Shown: positions 1-11,985 of the stretch, piece by piece | Position numbering within the stretch: position 1 is the first letter of the stretch | Layout: each line of letters starts with the position of its first letter | Source of the DNA: Warburgia ugandensis | Taxonomy: Eukaryota > Streptophyta > Magnoliopsida > Canellales > Canellaceae | Reading direction: 5' to 3' | Length of the DNA stretch: 64,000 nucleotides | Assembly (NCBI GenBank): GCA_035236585.1 | Contig: CP141135.1 | Coordinates: forward strand, 72,641,057-72,705,056 | The notes under the pieces: model-generated | What the model was told of the DNA's origin: nothing | The model's database searches: none | The model's input: only the letters and a program-made list of their open reading frames with translations | Translations under genes and position numbers: made by a program

Positions 1-2601
1 TCATAACATCCCATATAAATGTCCAACATATGTCCAAAGATCTAAATCACATCCAATTATAAAGTATGCAGTCCATAATAAAATTCAAATGATAATCCAC
101 TCTAATGACTCACATTACTGTTTAAAACTATAGGGAAAACTTGTCTTCAGCAGCTCTCAAGGTTTATCAACCGCTTTTCCTTTCCTGGTGTCGCGCTCGA
201 GATCTAAGGCATTGCAAAACAAAGCAATGCCTCAGCAAGCTATCGCTTGTGTAGGTACATAGACAATTAATGTAATAAATGAAAGAAATAATGAACAGTA
301 CTGATGAAAAATCTAACATTTATGAAAATAGTGATATCATAATGCCATGTTCAATAAATGCCAATTTATTCCATATGCTAAAACATAAAATTCAAGGTGT
401 TAAAACATGACATGAATCAATAAAATGGAGCATACAACCAGAATAAGGGCACCCTAAGGTAATGGGTCCCACCATATTGCACTAACATCCCTGATCAGGG
501 GTACACATAGTCAATCTCTGAGTGTCGTCACACCCAGGCATATCATCCATAACCATGCTCATCATACATGCATACATAATAAGAATATGGGCCATCATGC
601 TGCAGTGGCAACCCTCTATGGGTATCAACCACCGCCGCTCTCCGTCGACACCATAATGGGAGACTTAGCGTCTGTCCCCATGGAAAGGCTCAGACCGGTA
701 GTGTGGACTATCCATGTTACCAAACCCCTACCGAATGCCATCTATGGGCAGGTGTCTATCATATCACAAAATCATCACATCATAATCTCGGAAGGTGGGT
801 GGCCGGCCCTATCCCTCTTAGCATGACGCCCACCGGGCGAGAGCACCCGTCATCAAATATAAAACACGGAAATCATATGTATATGCAAAAACTCAAGAGC
901 ACTTATAGCTTGCAATCCTCAAGACATGCCCCTCATCCTGGGGTTAACTTATAAAAGGACCAGCTAATAAGCCTCTATTCTCATTTTCATGTAAATCCAT
1001 GCATTTTCTATATATATAATAAGAAATAAGTCTCTAATTAAGCATTACTAATTAACATCATGCTTGCAAAATCATTTTAAATAAGTTTATTCAGTAAAAG
1101 ATTTCAATTTGGAATAACCATCCTGTACGCAATGTCGCATGAAATCCACGGTAAATAATAATTGCATTTTAAAACACAATCACACATGATGCTATGTTTA
1201 AACATGGTTTAAAAATCAAGGCAAAACATTAGTTGTCGTCACCTACCTCAGTGTGAGACCACTAGCTTGCTAATAACTCCCTTTAACTAGTATATTCAAG
1301 TGTACTTGTACATGTCACATCACTATTTTAAAATTTTTCTAAATAAAAAGTGGTCATTTATAAGTTTTTAAGTTAAAACTAGGTCCGCGTCGTTAATACG
1401 GTCACAAAAAATCTTTCGGATCGTGATTTGGACTCCTCTAGCTCCCAAAAATCAATTTTAAGTTAAAATACTTCATAAATTAATATTTATTAATTTATAG
1501 GGTGTTTGGCGGGTGTATTGGTTTACACCAGCGGCCCTGCTTTACACCGAGTTACACCGGCGCCCAGTGTACACTGGGTTACACCGGCGGCCCTCGTTTA
1601 CACCGGGTTACACCGGCACCCAGTGTACACTGGGTTACACGGGCAGCCCGGTTTACACCGGCGATGCGGAAACCGGCGCCTGAGAAGACGATCGGCTTCC
1701 GGTCATCTCCGGTGACCCTACAGGTGTCCAAATCACTTGGTTTTTAAACCATTTTGTTCCAAATTTTGTCTAGTTTCCATTTCTATCATCCTTTTGCATT
1801 GATTTCTCCAAAACCATGTTTTTTAAACGGTTTTTCCCAAGTTCCTAAAAACATCCCTAGGTACTGGTTTTTGGATTTTCTGGAGAAATCCACCGTTGGA
1901 TCACTCTCAAATTTAAAGGGTTTGCTCTTAGGTCTCTTGTGCACTAGTTGGACGGTGCGATTTCCAAACGGACGAGGTTTGGTCCATGAAATCACGCTCC
2001 AACAGTAGCGTGCACACAGGTTCCCAGGAAATCCGATTTTTTCTAATTTTTTTCATGCTTTTCTAATTAGTTTTCCTATTTAATAAATACGAAAAAATAG
2101 AGTTTAAGGCTTACCTTGCGCCTGGCTGAGGTTGCTTGTGTTGCTAGGGTTCCACTCGCTAGAAAAATGCAATCTTTCCAGGCTAGGGTTCTGCGTAAAA
2201 AGCTCAGAGAAAACGCTCAAGGTGGAGCGTTTTGGCAACCTGGGGAGGGTAGATATAGGCCTAAAGTCTTAGGGGAAGAGAACCTCTTCCATTCACGCCT
2301 CTTTCTATGGCTTTTCCGGAGATTTTGCCAGATCCGGGTACAGACATGTGGAAGACAGGGGTACCATTATCAATTTGGGCCCTTGTGTAATCGTTTCTGT
2401 CAAATGACAAAATTGCCCTTACAACTTCGACGGCTCATAACTCCCTCGTTTGAGCTCCGTTTTTCGCGTTCTTAGTGACGTTGGACTTGTATCGACGAGC
2501 ACTTTCAAATTATTATGTTTTCAGGAAAAAATTTCATCCATAAATTTTTATTTTAATTTATTTAATAATTTCCTATTTTATCCTAAAAATTAAGGATATT
2601 A
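1..2601 (-). mobile_element. Partial LTR of a minus-oriented LTR retrotransposon
   Basis: The block ends at 2592-2601 in GGATATTACA, the same type of terminus (TGTAATATC on the minus strand) as the second large LTR ending at 10,976. Both carry a related sub-terminal stretch around CGTTCTTAGTG (2469 and 10,803). The left end lies outside the window, so the full LTR, PBS and coding part are not seen. Short ORFs inside it show no gag or pol similarity. A GC-rich tandem repeat with palindromes lies at 1520-1660. Calling it an LTR is an inference from termini shared with the 8642-10,976 element, which has a PBS-like site beside it. Confidence 0.45.
1520..1662. repeat. GC-rich 56-bp tandem repeat containing a perfect 16-bp palindrome
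   Basis: About two and a half copies of a unit built from TTACACCGG and GGTTACAC motifs. The perfect palindrome CCCAGTGTACACTGGG occurs at 1563-1578 and again at 1619-1634, 56 bases apart. The block is much more GC-rich than the AT-rich sequence around it and lies inside the putative LTR. Confidence 0.8.
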
Positions 2602-3400
2602 CAGGGCCCATTTTAGTTCCAATATATTTCTAGGATTCTCTTAGGAGAGAGTCATATTTATTTAGGATATTTTGAGGTGTCTTAGAAGCCTAGGATTTCT
2701 TTTAGGTAACCTAAGGTGGGGCCTACTTTACCTAAATAAGTGGGATTCCTCCATAAAAGAAAATTCCCCAATTGAAGCTTGCTTGGTTTTGAAATCATTT
2801 AGGACTTTGAGAAAGAGAGAGAGAGATCCTCATGTTTGGTTCTCTAGGATGACCATCTCCAAGAGTACTTTGAATTTTCTAAAAGCCTAGGATTGTTATT
2901 TAATATCCCTGGGTAGGTCCACCTTATCCAAACAACTGGGGGACCCCTCATATGGGGCTTCCCATGTTTGAAAAAATTTAGGACTCTTCGGGGAGAGAGT
3001 CCTTTGTTGTTATCACTCATAAGTCTCCCTACATTTAGGATTCGACCTTGAACTTGAGCCCACTTTATATAAATAAGTGGAGCTCGTCAAAATAAAATAA
3101 AATAAAATGTCCCAGAATTTAAATGATTTTAGGACTCTCTTGGAGAGAGAACTCTTCATAGTTGCTACACTTAAGTTTCCTTTGAACCTATGGGGTTTTC
3201 TTTCTGAGCTTCTTGGACTAGGGTCCATTTTATTTGAATAAATGGGATCCATATAAATAGTAAAAGTTCCCTAGAAGGTTGTCCATGTTTGGAATAGGAT
3301 ATGGCTCCTCTGAAAAGAGTTATTCAAACATAAGAGTCTTCCCTTAGAAATTTTTTTGAACTAGGACTCTTGGAGTGTCCACGCATCTTCCTTAAGAAAG
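2602..3400. repeat. Degenerate tandem repeat, unit about 140-200 bp, four to five copies
   Basis: Two motifs alternate through the block. One is related to GGACTCTCTTGGAGAGAG (near 2630, 2803, 2979, 3130 and 3300). The other is related to CCACTTTATATAAATAAGTGG (near 2717, 2916, 3056 and 3219). Spacing varies from about 140 to 200 bases, so copies have diverged by indels. No coding potential is seen. Confidence 0.6.
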
Positions 3401-4300
3401 ATTCATGATGTCTCTTCTTGTTCTTCCTACAACTACGGTCTCTTATCAAGTAGGAGGTGGATATAAGAAGGGAAGGAAGGTTTTCAAGAACAGGTCAGCA
3501 GATAATCATGATGCCACCTCTTGCCATTATTATTCTCCTTGGATATGCAAACATGCATAGTTTTCTTATATAACTTGCATGCAAACTTATCTTGGCATCA
3601 CTTTCATGTAGGACTTGCACTTTGATTGATCTAGATCTTTGAATAGTTTCCGCCATTTCCCTTATTTATTTCAGCTCCCTGATACATCTCTTTTTTAAAG
3701 TCAGATATTTTGAGGAAGTACAAGAAGAAAAAGAGAAATACTGTTATACATGTAAATCAGTTGATCGATTTACATGTGCATATCTTTTTTTCTCGTAAAT
3801 AGATGAGCGGCCCGGATCACCAGAAAGTCTTGGACCCGGCATGTACATGCGGGAGTATATATCTAACCATGCACTGAGCTATATAGCTAGCTACTAGGCA
3901 GGTTGGCTAGGATGTCACACAGTGGTTATGCAGGTCTTGCGCTCAAATCTCATCGACTCGTTGAGTGACTTGATGTGCTACCGAGTTTAACCTGGACGAG
4001 TTTTCACAGTCGACTCTCTCAATTGGTGAACCATTAATTTTGGTTGGATCATGTAGACGATATATCAGCGCGGGACCACTAAGATTATGAAGAGCAGCCC
4101 ATCTACCTGTGAAATACCAGTTCCTATAGTCGTTGTAACTCGCTTAAATACCTTCACTGGTCCTTCGCAATTATGTGATTAGGACATATTCTAACCGTCC
4201 GTCGTTAATAAAGAAAATGAAAATATCTGTTAGCAATTCAAACTCGAAGACGATTCTTTCATTGGTAGAAAAGAATAGGGGTTTACCATAAGTGTCCTTA
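3401..4300. other. Intergenic stretch, no gene seen
   Basis: I find no recognisable gene, RNA or element termini here. There are only short AT-rich and mixed stretches. Confidence 0.5.
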
Positions 4301-4399
4301 GAAGGCCTTGTCCATCTGATCAACTTTGATCTATTATTCTGTTGAATGAGATTCCTTTATTGTAATCTCATGGCTAAAAAACTCCATCACCCTTCCTGT

Positions 4400-4842
4400 C
4401 AGATTTTGGCACCCCATTGAAAGAATTAAACTTCTAGTTGGAGACTCGGAGGTCCGTATGTTCATGTTCTTCGATCAGCAAACGAGGAAACGGATGGTTT
4501 AGCAACAGAGAGTTCAACTCCAAGAAATGAGAATTTCGTTTTACTGCCGGACTAAACTTTATTCCCGATTCATGACAAGCATCACGGCCGCCGCTGGAGT
4601 TTTTTGCATTTATTGCTTGTTCCCTTTTGTTTTTCTTTTACCCCGCATGCATCGTTGCCGGCTGCTGGGTTTGCGTCAAGGGGGCAGTAACGCCCTTTGG
4701 GCCTCTTCCTGCCTCTGAGGCTTCTTTCTCAGTTCTTGCACTTCGTTTTGGAGGGGTCCTTCCTTTTGTAATTCTGCGATCAATTTGATCTCCTTAATAA
4801 TAAAACTTTATCTTCTCATCTTTTAAAAATGAAGAAGGTACA
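4400..4842 (+). mobile_element. L1-type LINE 3' remnant (RNase H tail and 3' UTR)
   Basis: From about 4463 the plus strand reads HVLRSANEETDGLATES. This is the pattern (H-V-x-R-x-A-N-x-x-x-D-x-L-A) that ends the RNase H domain at the C-terminus of plant L1-like LINE polyproteins. A pyrimidine-rich 3' UTR-like stretch follows and ends in CTCCTTAATAATAAAAC and a short A-rich tail near 4830. The upstream frame (GDSEVR, about 4441) is shifted relative to the tail, so the copy is dead. Only the final part of the element is recognisable. Confidence 0.5.
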
Positions 4843-5026
4843 TGGCTACCATCATCTGACGGAGAAGATTGAAGGTCAAGATCACTTAAGAGCTACTCTA
4901 ATCTTACTCCCCACTCTCCCCCTCTCTATCATAAGAATTCCTTCATAAATTTGAGCTCATTTCTCACGAAAAGGGGTTGTCAAAATAGAGAATATTAACT
5001 TGTAAGAGGATTGTCGGTGTAGAGCG

Positions 5027-5335
5027 AGGCATCACCCCAACAATGATGAAGTGCCTCTACTTTTTTATAGTAGGTCCCACTTATTATTCATTCAAGCTGT
5101 TCATCTAACACAACTAATATTGTTGAATATCTCAAGGTCCAAAATTCATTACCAAAGTAAGTGATTGGCTTCTAATAAGTTGCTTTTAGTTGGTTGAATG
5201 AAAACCATTGATTCTGGAGAGCTTCTGATCATATCTAGCAAGATTAAAGTTGCATCAACTGCGTTAGTTGAATAGTTTATATCAATGGTATGTGAGGCCC
5301 ACTTGAAAATGTAGAGGTGCTTTGCTGTCATGCTT
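5027..5335. mobile_element. MITE-like inverted-repeat element
   Basis: Near the left end AAGTGCCTCTACTTTTTTAT (5049 on) is mirrored near the right end by the reverse complement of a stretch ending in GTAGAGGTGCTTTGCT (to about 5326). Both arms continue into related AGTGGG/GGCCCAC sequence. The unit is about 300 bp, AT-rich and non-coding, as expected of a non-autonomous DNA element. No clear target-site duplication was identified. Confidence 0.4.
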
Positions 5336-5375
5336 TATACTAGTAGTCATGACTTTTAAATAATGAGGGATAAGT

Positions 5376-5540
5376 ACTGAGCAAGGCACTCTTTTGCTTG
5401 AGCAAGAAGTACAGATCAATGGGTGCCACTTGACATTTTTTTTCTTTAACTAATTTCAAGAAAATATTGGACAAAAATTTATACTTTTCAGTTAAGCAAG
5501 TGTTTACTTGTAGTTGTACTCTTTTTCTAATCAATGAGTT
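5376..5540. mobile_element. Small MITE-like element, copy 1
   Basis: Contains TTGCTTGAGCAAGAAGT near 5394, followed by CAATGGGTGCCA and an AT-rich core. It is related to the better preserved copy at 5748-5916, and its right arm is weakly conserved. Confidence 0.35.
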
Positions 5541-5747
5541 CTTTTTTTCTTTTTCTTTTTAAATGGCATAGAAAGATTTTATTTATAATAAGAGGGAGCG
5601 TAACCAATGAGACCAAGGTAGTCTACTTGGGACTGGAAAAATGATAGATACGCACCAGTATAAACGGCCATTGATCAGTGCTAGCAAGAAAAAACTTCAC
5701 AAAGGAATGCCAATTTTTAAAGAAAGAAAAATAATAAGGAAAAGTGT

Positions 5748-5916
5748 CCTTGCTTGCTTGAGCAAGAAGTGCAACCCAATGAGTGCCAGATGGTACTACT
5801 TTTTTGAAACTTGTACATTTTTATTGCAATTTTATTGGAAAAGGTTAAAGAAAAACAAGCAGTTTTGTTGCATTCTTTTGTACTTCTTGCTCAAACAAGC
5901 TAAGTATCTTGCTTGG
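5748..5916. mobile_element. Small MITE-like element, copy 2
   Basis: The left arm GCTTGCTTGAGCAAGAAGTG (about 5752) is matched by the reverse complement of the right arm, which reads ACTTCTTGCTCAAACAAGC (about 5882-5900). This gives a terminal inverted repeat of about 23 bp around an AT-rich core of about 120 bp. The ORF spanning it has no family resemblance and is a by-product of the repeat. Confidence 0.5.
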
Positions 5917-5919
5917 TAA

Positions 5920-6795
5920 TCGTACTAAAAAAATCCTAAAAATCTATTATCTTATTATTTTGCATACTTAGTAGTTTAGATATTAGCCCTAGTTAGGAAT
6001 TGAAACTTTGCATTAGCTTAATGTGATAATTAATTTAGAGTCTTGGTTTTTTTCAATTACCTAATAACGTCTTCTATTAACTTTTAGATATTTTTAGGTA
6101 CATGTTTTGGAAGATCTAACCAATACATCATATTTGGACTAATTTAAATTAACTACAACACGAAAATCACCCATACTAGATTCTCCTACCTATATTCCTT
6201 GTACTTTAAATCATTGCCATTGATACTTTGAAAATGAAAGAGTCAATAGTTTTCTCAATCAGAAGTACAATTCTATAACTTGCAAGTCCAACCAAAAGAT
6301 AAAGTAACTCATCATAATATAAATGTTTTCTTTCTTTGGGATGTAAGCTCAAGACCTCCAAAATAATAATACCACTTCTTAACCAGCTCCCCGATACTTA
6401 AATGTGCATATAAAATGAAATTTCTAAATATAACTCAAATAAAAATGATTTTAAAGTAAATAAATAAAAAGGACTTTAAAAAGGTTTTAAAGTTGCTTCT
6501 TCTTCTTTTTCACTTTAAAAACAAATTTTAAAGTCAATTTTTTACTTTAAAAATCATATTTAGAGTTGCAAAACGAAAAAAAGAAGACTATGAAAATGTT
6601 TTTAAAGTAATTTTTCTTCCAACTTTAAAAACAGTTTTCAAATCCATTTTTTGCTTTAAAAATTTGACTATAAATACATCAAATTACATACATCCCACAA
6701 TTTCTCCTTCAATTTCTATCACCCATAGTTGTTGTCTTTATGAATCAATGCCTTACCGCCTAAAAAAGCTCATATATTTTTGTTGGCGTGAGAAG
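5920..6795. other. AT-rich intergenic stretch, no gene seen
   Basis: No gene is visible. Between about 6470 and 6665 ACTTTAAAAA and its complement recur on both strands, which gives local foldback potential, but I cannot assign it to an element family. Confidence 0.4.
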
Positions 6796-6856
6796 TCTTC
6801 ACTCTCTCTCTCTCTCTCCTCCTCGATTGTTGGCCAGTGGTGACTGCATTCCTGTC

Positions 6857-6859
<3 letters not shown>

Positions 6860-6905
<46 letters not shown>
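6860..6905. repeat. (CT)n microsatellite
   Basis: An uninterrupted CT dinucleotide run of about 46 bases, preceded by a shorter CT run near 6799-6818. Confidence 0.95.
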
Positions 6906-6907
<2 letters not shown>

Positions 6908-6909
6908 GT

Positions 6910-7589
6910 AACAACCCTCATTTTTGAATTCTTTAACATGTAATTATATTTTACACATGATTGGAATAAAGTAAGGAGCTAAATTTCAATGAAATTGTAT
7001 TTCATGAAATTACTATTTAAAAAACTCATAATTAGACTTTGAAACCTTAAAATTCAGGTTATACTAGGAAAATTTATTCTATCAACACTAAGAATGTTGA
7101 ATTAAAGTTTGAATGAAGAAGTTATGACATTTTGAATATGGAACGAATTTTAGTAAAAGTAAGATAGAAAAAAAAACTAACTATTTCAAGAAAGGGAGGG
7201 GCTATTTTGATGATGACACTCCCCTTTCTAAAGCAAAACCCAAAAACTCCCCCCTATCCTCTTTTTCTTCTTCTCTCTCTCCCTTCTCCCCTTTGATCGG
7301 CCAATCATTGGTAGAATATGTGATGAATAAAGTTAAATGTGCATACTATGTTTTGAATGATGATTTAACTATTCATGTAAAGGTACATGTTATTTACTCA
7401 GTCTTGTAAGGAAGGTCTATCAGATTGTTTAGTGGTACTTGGGTATATGATTACCCATAACTGTATATGTGTTTTTTGCAAATTTGTTTCAGATGACAAT
7501 AATAAAGTTTGAGGATTTGTTTTGAGCATTTTGCCATGAGATTTTAATTATGAAAGACTATGATTTAAAGATTATGATCCATGATCATA
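6910..7589. other. Intergenic stretch, no gene seen
   Basis: AT-rich with a CT-rich patch near 7255-7300. No coding or element signature is seen. Confidence 0.4.
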
Positions 7590-7925
7590 GACACAATTAA
7601 ACTCAGGCAACTCAGGAAAGTTGGTCTTGGTCCATGTACAGACTATGTTATGTTGATACAATTAAAATCAGGTGACTCACAAGAGTTGTCCTGATTTGTG
7701 TATAGACAATGTTATGTTGATATGGTTAAAATCAAGCGATTCAAAAGAGTTGATCATAGTCTATGCACAAACTGTGTTATGTTGATAAGGTTAAAATCAT
7801 CAACTTGTGAGAGTTGGTCCTTATCCATGTATAAACTATCATATGTTGATATGATTAAAATTAGGCAACTTGTATACATATTTTCTTCTATTGATACAAT
7901 AAAATCAGATGAATTGTGAAAATTG
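7590..7925. repeat. 64-65-bp tandem repeat, about five diverged copies
   Basis: The anchor TATGTTGATA (or a close variant) recurs at 7649, 7713, 7778 and 7842, each followed by a form of ATTAAAATCAGG and AGAGTTGGTC. Spacing is 64, 65 and 64 bases. The 60-73-aa ORFs here arise from the repeat and are not genes. Confidence 0.8.
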
Positions 7926-7940
7926 GTCTGGCCCATATAT

Positions 7941-8641
7941 TGTAAAACCCCAGGGTTCCAATAGTCATAGTATTATCCGCTTTGGGGTGCCCATACACTC
8001 CTCCCGGTTTTGTTCTTTCCAAGTTTCCTAGGAAAAATGCGTTGTAACCGGTAGAATTTCTCAAACTCTTATAAACAGCTTAGTTTCCTCTCCCTAGATG
8101 ATGTGAGACTAACTCTTTGTCTTTTACCTCAGCCTAGAAGCCTGCCAACCTTCACTTGGCCCACCCTCATCGCCCCAGAGCTTCACATCTTCCCCTCTTA
8201 GGGAACAAGCGTCCCTGCAAGATAGCCACGACCAGGCCCCTGTGTGTGGCTAGCCACCACACTACGAGAGGAACTGGCTCTGATACCATTTGTAATACCT
8301 CGAGGTTCCAACAATCACGATATTGTCTGCTTTGGGGTGCTCATACACCTCTCATGGTTTTGTTCTTCCCAAGTTTCCTAAAAAAAACATGTTGTGACCG
8401 TTAGAATTCCCCAAACTCTTATAAACAACCTAGTTTCCTCTCCTTATGGGATGTGGGACTAACTATTTGTCCTTCACCCTAGCCTAGAAACCTATCAGCC
8501 TTCTCTTGGCCTGCCCTCATTAGCCGAGGGCTTCACATCTTCTCCCCTTTGGGAACATGCGTCCTAGCGTGATAGCCACGACCAAGCGTCCGCGTGTGGC
8601 TAGCCACCACACCACGAAAAGAACTGGCTCTAATACTATTC
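7941..8641 (-). mobile_element. Tandem TRIM-type LTR element (LTR-internal-LTR-internal)
   Basis: Two 247-bp LTR copies (7941-8187 and 8291-8537) begin TGTAAAACCCC / TGTAATACCTC on the plus strand and end CTTCACA, so on the minus strand they run TG...CA. Each is followed by an internal segment of about 103 bp ending in GGCTCTGATACCAT or a decayed form. Read on the minus strand, that is a primer-binding site for initiator tRNA-Met (TGGTATCAGAGCC). A purine tract (AAGAGGGGAAGA on the minus strand) adjoins the LTR start. The tiny internal region with no coding sequence is diagnostic of TRIMs. A third TGTAACACCCC at 8642 starts a different, larger LTR. Confidence 0.7.
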
Positions 8642-10976
8642 TGTAACACCCCGGGTGTTTGTAAACCTTTTTACCAAAGTGATAATAATATTAATAATAT
8701 ATTTTTAAGAAAATGAGACAGGATCCCTAAAAACAAAAACTCAAAATCTATAAATTTTGCGTAGTGTTAAAAGAATTAACCATAAAAGAATTAACCAAAA
8801 ATGAAAACCTCGGGGGTCAACCACATTCCATAATTGCAACAATAAATAAAATCAAATCCAAATACCCTAAGCATGCTTGATTTAAAACCACGATAAATAC
8901 ACAAGCTAAGTAAAGACAAAAATAAATCAAGTAAAAAAGCCATCAGGTTTCATTCATGATCACCACAATAACTACATTTGTAATTAAACTTTCACTACAC
9001 CATGATATGGGTCCAATTTATCCAAATATATATAAATATACAAGTAAAATCCCAAAGGTTTAATACAAATCTATGAGATATATATTAATCTGTCTCCAAA
9101 TACGAAAAGTGGATAATCCTCAGGTCATCGCCTAATTGCAATGCCTCATATTCAGATTTGGAGTGTGTCAGCTAGAAAGGAAAGGAAAGTGTGGTGCCAC
9201 ATGCCACCATTCGTTTGTGTCGCACGCGTGTGGTCGCGTTTGCATGCCGTGTATGTGTTGGCACGTGCGCTCGCTGCCTGATGCGCTCCGTGTGCGGGTG
9301 ACGCCTATTGAGCTACCACTACTAGGTGCCGTTGCCGGGAACTACGACCGGCTGGCCACCGTTGCCAAAGACTACGGCCGAACTCTAGTCGCTGCTGACG
9401 ACACTCAAGTATCCAAATGATGCGATTTTTGCACCGTTTTGCTCAATTTTTCCTGTAGATCCTGTTTTTAAGTACTTTTCAACAAACATTATCATTATCT
9501 TATGTTTTCACACAATTTTTATCACGTTCTTAAAAAATTTCTTCAGCACCTCTAGCTGTCCGATCATCATGAAAATTCATGGGTTTGTTCTTTGTGTTAC
9601 TATGCACAAGATGAATGGTTCAGATCACAATCTGATACCATTTCATTGATTTATATTGAAAAGAAAAGTCATCATCATCATCATCATCATCATCAAGACC
9701 TTATCCCAATTAGGGGTCGGCCATATGAATCTTATTCCTCAATTCCACTCTATTAAATACCAAGGCTTCATTTAGTCCCAAAGTTTTTAAATCTTTCCTC
9801 ACCACTTCTATCCGCGTTCTTTTGGGCCTTCCCCTTGCCCTTTTAGAACCTTATACTTGTATTGCCTTACTCCTTCTAACCGGTGCCGTTGTTGGTCTTC
9901 TATGAACATGATTTAAGTCTAATCTCCCTCATCTTGTTATCTATTGGTAATACTCCTAAATTTCCTCTAATCTTTTTATTTTTTATTTTATCCTTTCTTA
10001 TCTTACCACTCATCCATCTCAACATTCTCATTTCTACGACGTCCATCCTATGAGTATGGTGTTCCTTAACTGCCCAACACTCTGATCCATAGAGCATGAC
10101 CAGCCTTATAGCCATCCTATAGAATTTTCCTTTTAGTTGGAGTGGCACCCGCCGATCACATAAAACTCCAAATGCACATATCCATTTGTTCCAACCCGCT
10201 TGGATTCTCTAGGTAACCTCCCTCTCAATCTCTCCACTCTCATGGATTAATGATCCTAAGTACCAAAAGTGGTATTTTTCGGAGACTTCTTGGTTATCAA
10301 TCTTGACTGGTGTTCCACTCCTACTATCCTTGCTAAAATTACATTTCACATATTCTGTCTTAGTTCGGCTAATTTTAAATCCTTCAAATTCTAATGCTTC
10401 TCTCCATAACTCTAGCTTTATGTTAAAAAGAAAAGTAACGCATATTATTTCATCGATTAAAAACTAACAAAACTCAATGAAAGAAAGGGAAAAATGGTAA
10501 AGGGCCTACCTTGGTTAGACCGGCCAGAATGAGGGCTTCCCATCACTGCATGTGCCTGAGAGGGGAGGTTTCGCGTCGTTGCCAACGTTTGGCGTCGTCG
10601 CCATCCTCGATGACACGGAAACTAAGAGGGAAGGTTTGGTCGTACAAAAAGACAGAGCAGCTTTTATAGCCTCATTCATGGGTTCCCGAGCCCTGTACGT
10701 GGGCCCCATGTGTATTAAAAAAATTTAACCTCCTTTTTGTGATTTAAATAAATACAAAAATTAAATGAATTAGCTCTCTTTCCCCCAATCTCCGATTTTA
10801 GCGTTCTTAGTGGTGTTGGATTCTATTTTTCGAGTACATTCCAATTATTGAAGTTTTAACTCATGATTTAACCTCTAAAATTCTCAATTCCTCAATTACC
10901 TCAATTTTTGTAAAATTCCAAAATTTCACAAATTACGCATTTTCAGAATTTAAAAATGGTAGATATTACATTATAG
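8642..10976 (-). mobile_element. Large minus-oriented LTR, interrupted by a LINE insertion
   Basis: The block runs from TGTAACACCCCGGG (8642) to GTAGATATTACA (10,976), that is TG...CA termini on both strands. A tRNA-Met-like PBS remnant lies immediately outside at 8622-8641 (minus orientation). Without the LINE at 9670-10,425 the LTR would be about 1.6 kb. It shares sub-terminal sequence with the LTR ending at 2601. The 94-aa ORF at 9136-9420 lies inside it and has no recognisable domain. No second LTR or pol region is present in the window. Confidence 0.5.
9670..10425 (-). mobile_element. RTE-type LINE, 5'-truncated 3' portion
   Basis: The minus strand matches the 3' third of the fuller copy at 34,212-37,769, including the C-terminal frame containing [14 protein letters not shown] and RMLRWMS, and ends in a GAT/ATC repeat tail (9670-9692 on the plus strand). 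An 11-bp target-site duplication AAAAGAAAAGT flanks it at 9659-9669 and 10,426-10,436. The 5' end is cut in the middle of the reverse-transcriptase region, a typical outcome of incomplete target-primed reverse transcription. Confidence 0.9.
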
Positions 10977-11985
10977 ATTACGACTTTGGGACATTGAGAT
11001 TCTCAAATGTCTATTTTCCAATATTGTGATTTTCTTAAATCTTATTTTGAAAACTTGCAGAAAATTGTGATTTACTACAACATACAACATACAACATATT
11101 TTTCTTTTCTTGATACATCAAATAATAATTAAAAAGTAAGCTACCCACTAACCTAGTATCCAAACTAAGAAGCCAACAAATATCTATATATATATATATA
11201 TATATATGGAGAAAGCGCTACGTAAAACCTCCACCTAAACCTAAGCATAACTACGAGTGGAAAGTGCTGCGCTAGACGACTTTTGGGAAACGTTATACGG
11301 TTTGGGACCTGGTTCTCATCTCATCAAATTTGTTTGTCTTAAGTTGGCAATTATGTTCGACGTTGCTTATGATCCCATTGTAAAGGGGGCTGTTTGATTT
11401 GGGGATATCTATCCATGGATGGAGTTATTCCTTGATACTCCTACCAAGTGATCCAGAATGTCCATCTGAGGCCATCATTTAGATGTGGCAGTTGTTTAGG
11501 AATCATGAATATCGAAGTATCCTACCTCAAGCCATACGTTTTCTTGATAATCAAGAAAGTAGCGTTGCTTATATATTACTCACATTTGTTGATTAAATGT
11601 ACATGTAGTTGCATATTAGGCAAATAGCAACGGCGTATTTTGGGGCCGCTGGGATCCACTGTGCTTCAGATTATTGATTGAACAAAGTGCCTAAAATGAA
11701 ATATTAGGTGGCAAAGATCGTCGTATACATGATTCGATCGCTTTCAGTTCCTCCCTTTTTTCTCGCGTGTTTTTTTTTCCCTTGCTGTTGAACTCACACA
11801 CACCCGTGAGCAACTTGAAGGCGTGTACAAAATTAGACCCAAATTGAAACCCTGGTTGATTTCAGAAAGAAAAACATTAGAAACCTCATTATCTCTAATT
11901 TCGCGTCTAACAGTTGCAACCTGTTGCACAATTAAATTAGACCCAAAGTCTATTCTGGTTGCTATAACTTGTTCACTGGGTTTAG
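10977..11985. other. Intergenic stretch with a (TA)n run, no gene seen
   Basis: A TA dinucleotide run lies at 11,185-11,207. It is followed by GGAGAAAGCGCTACG, which could be the terminus of a DNA transposon, but I could not find a matching inverted end. ORFs at 11,744-12,107 show no family resemblance. Confidence 0.35.

Noticed and set aside
7590-8640. CRISPR-like or regularly spaced repeats
   Set aside because: The repeats are contiguous tandem or LTR-type units in plant nuclear DNA without unique spacers. No CRISPR array is present in the window.
9136-9420. 94-aa Cys-rich ORF as a small gene
   Set aside because: It lies inside a putative LTR, has no family resemblance, and its composition follows a local GC-rich patch.
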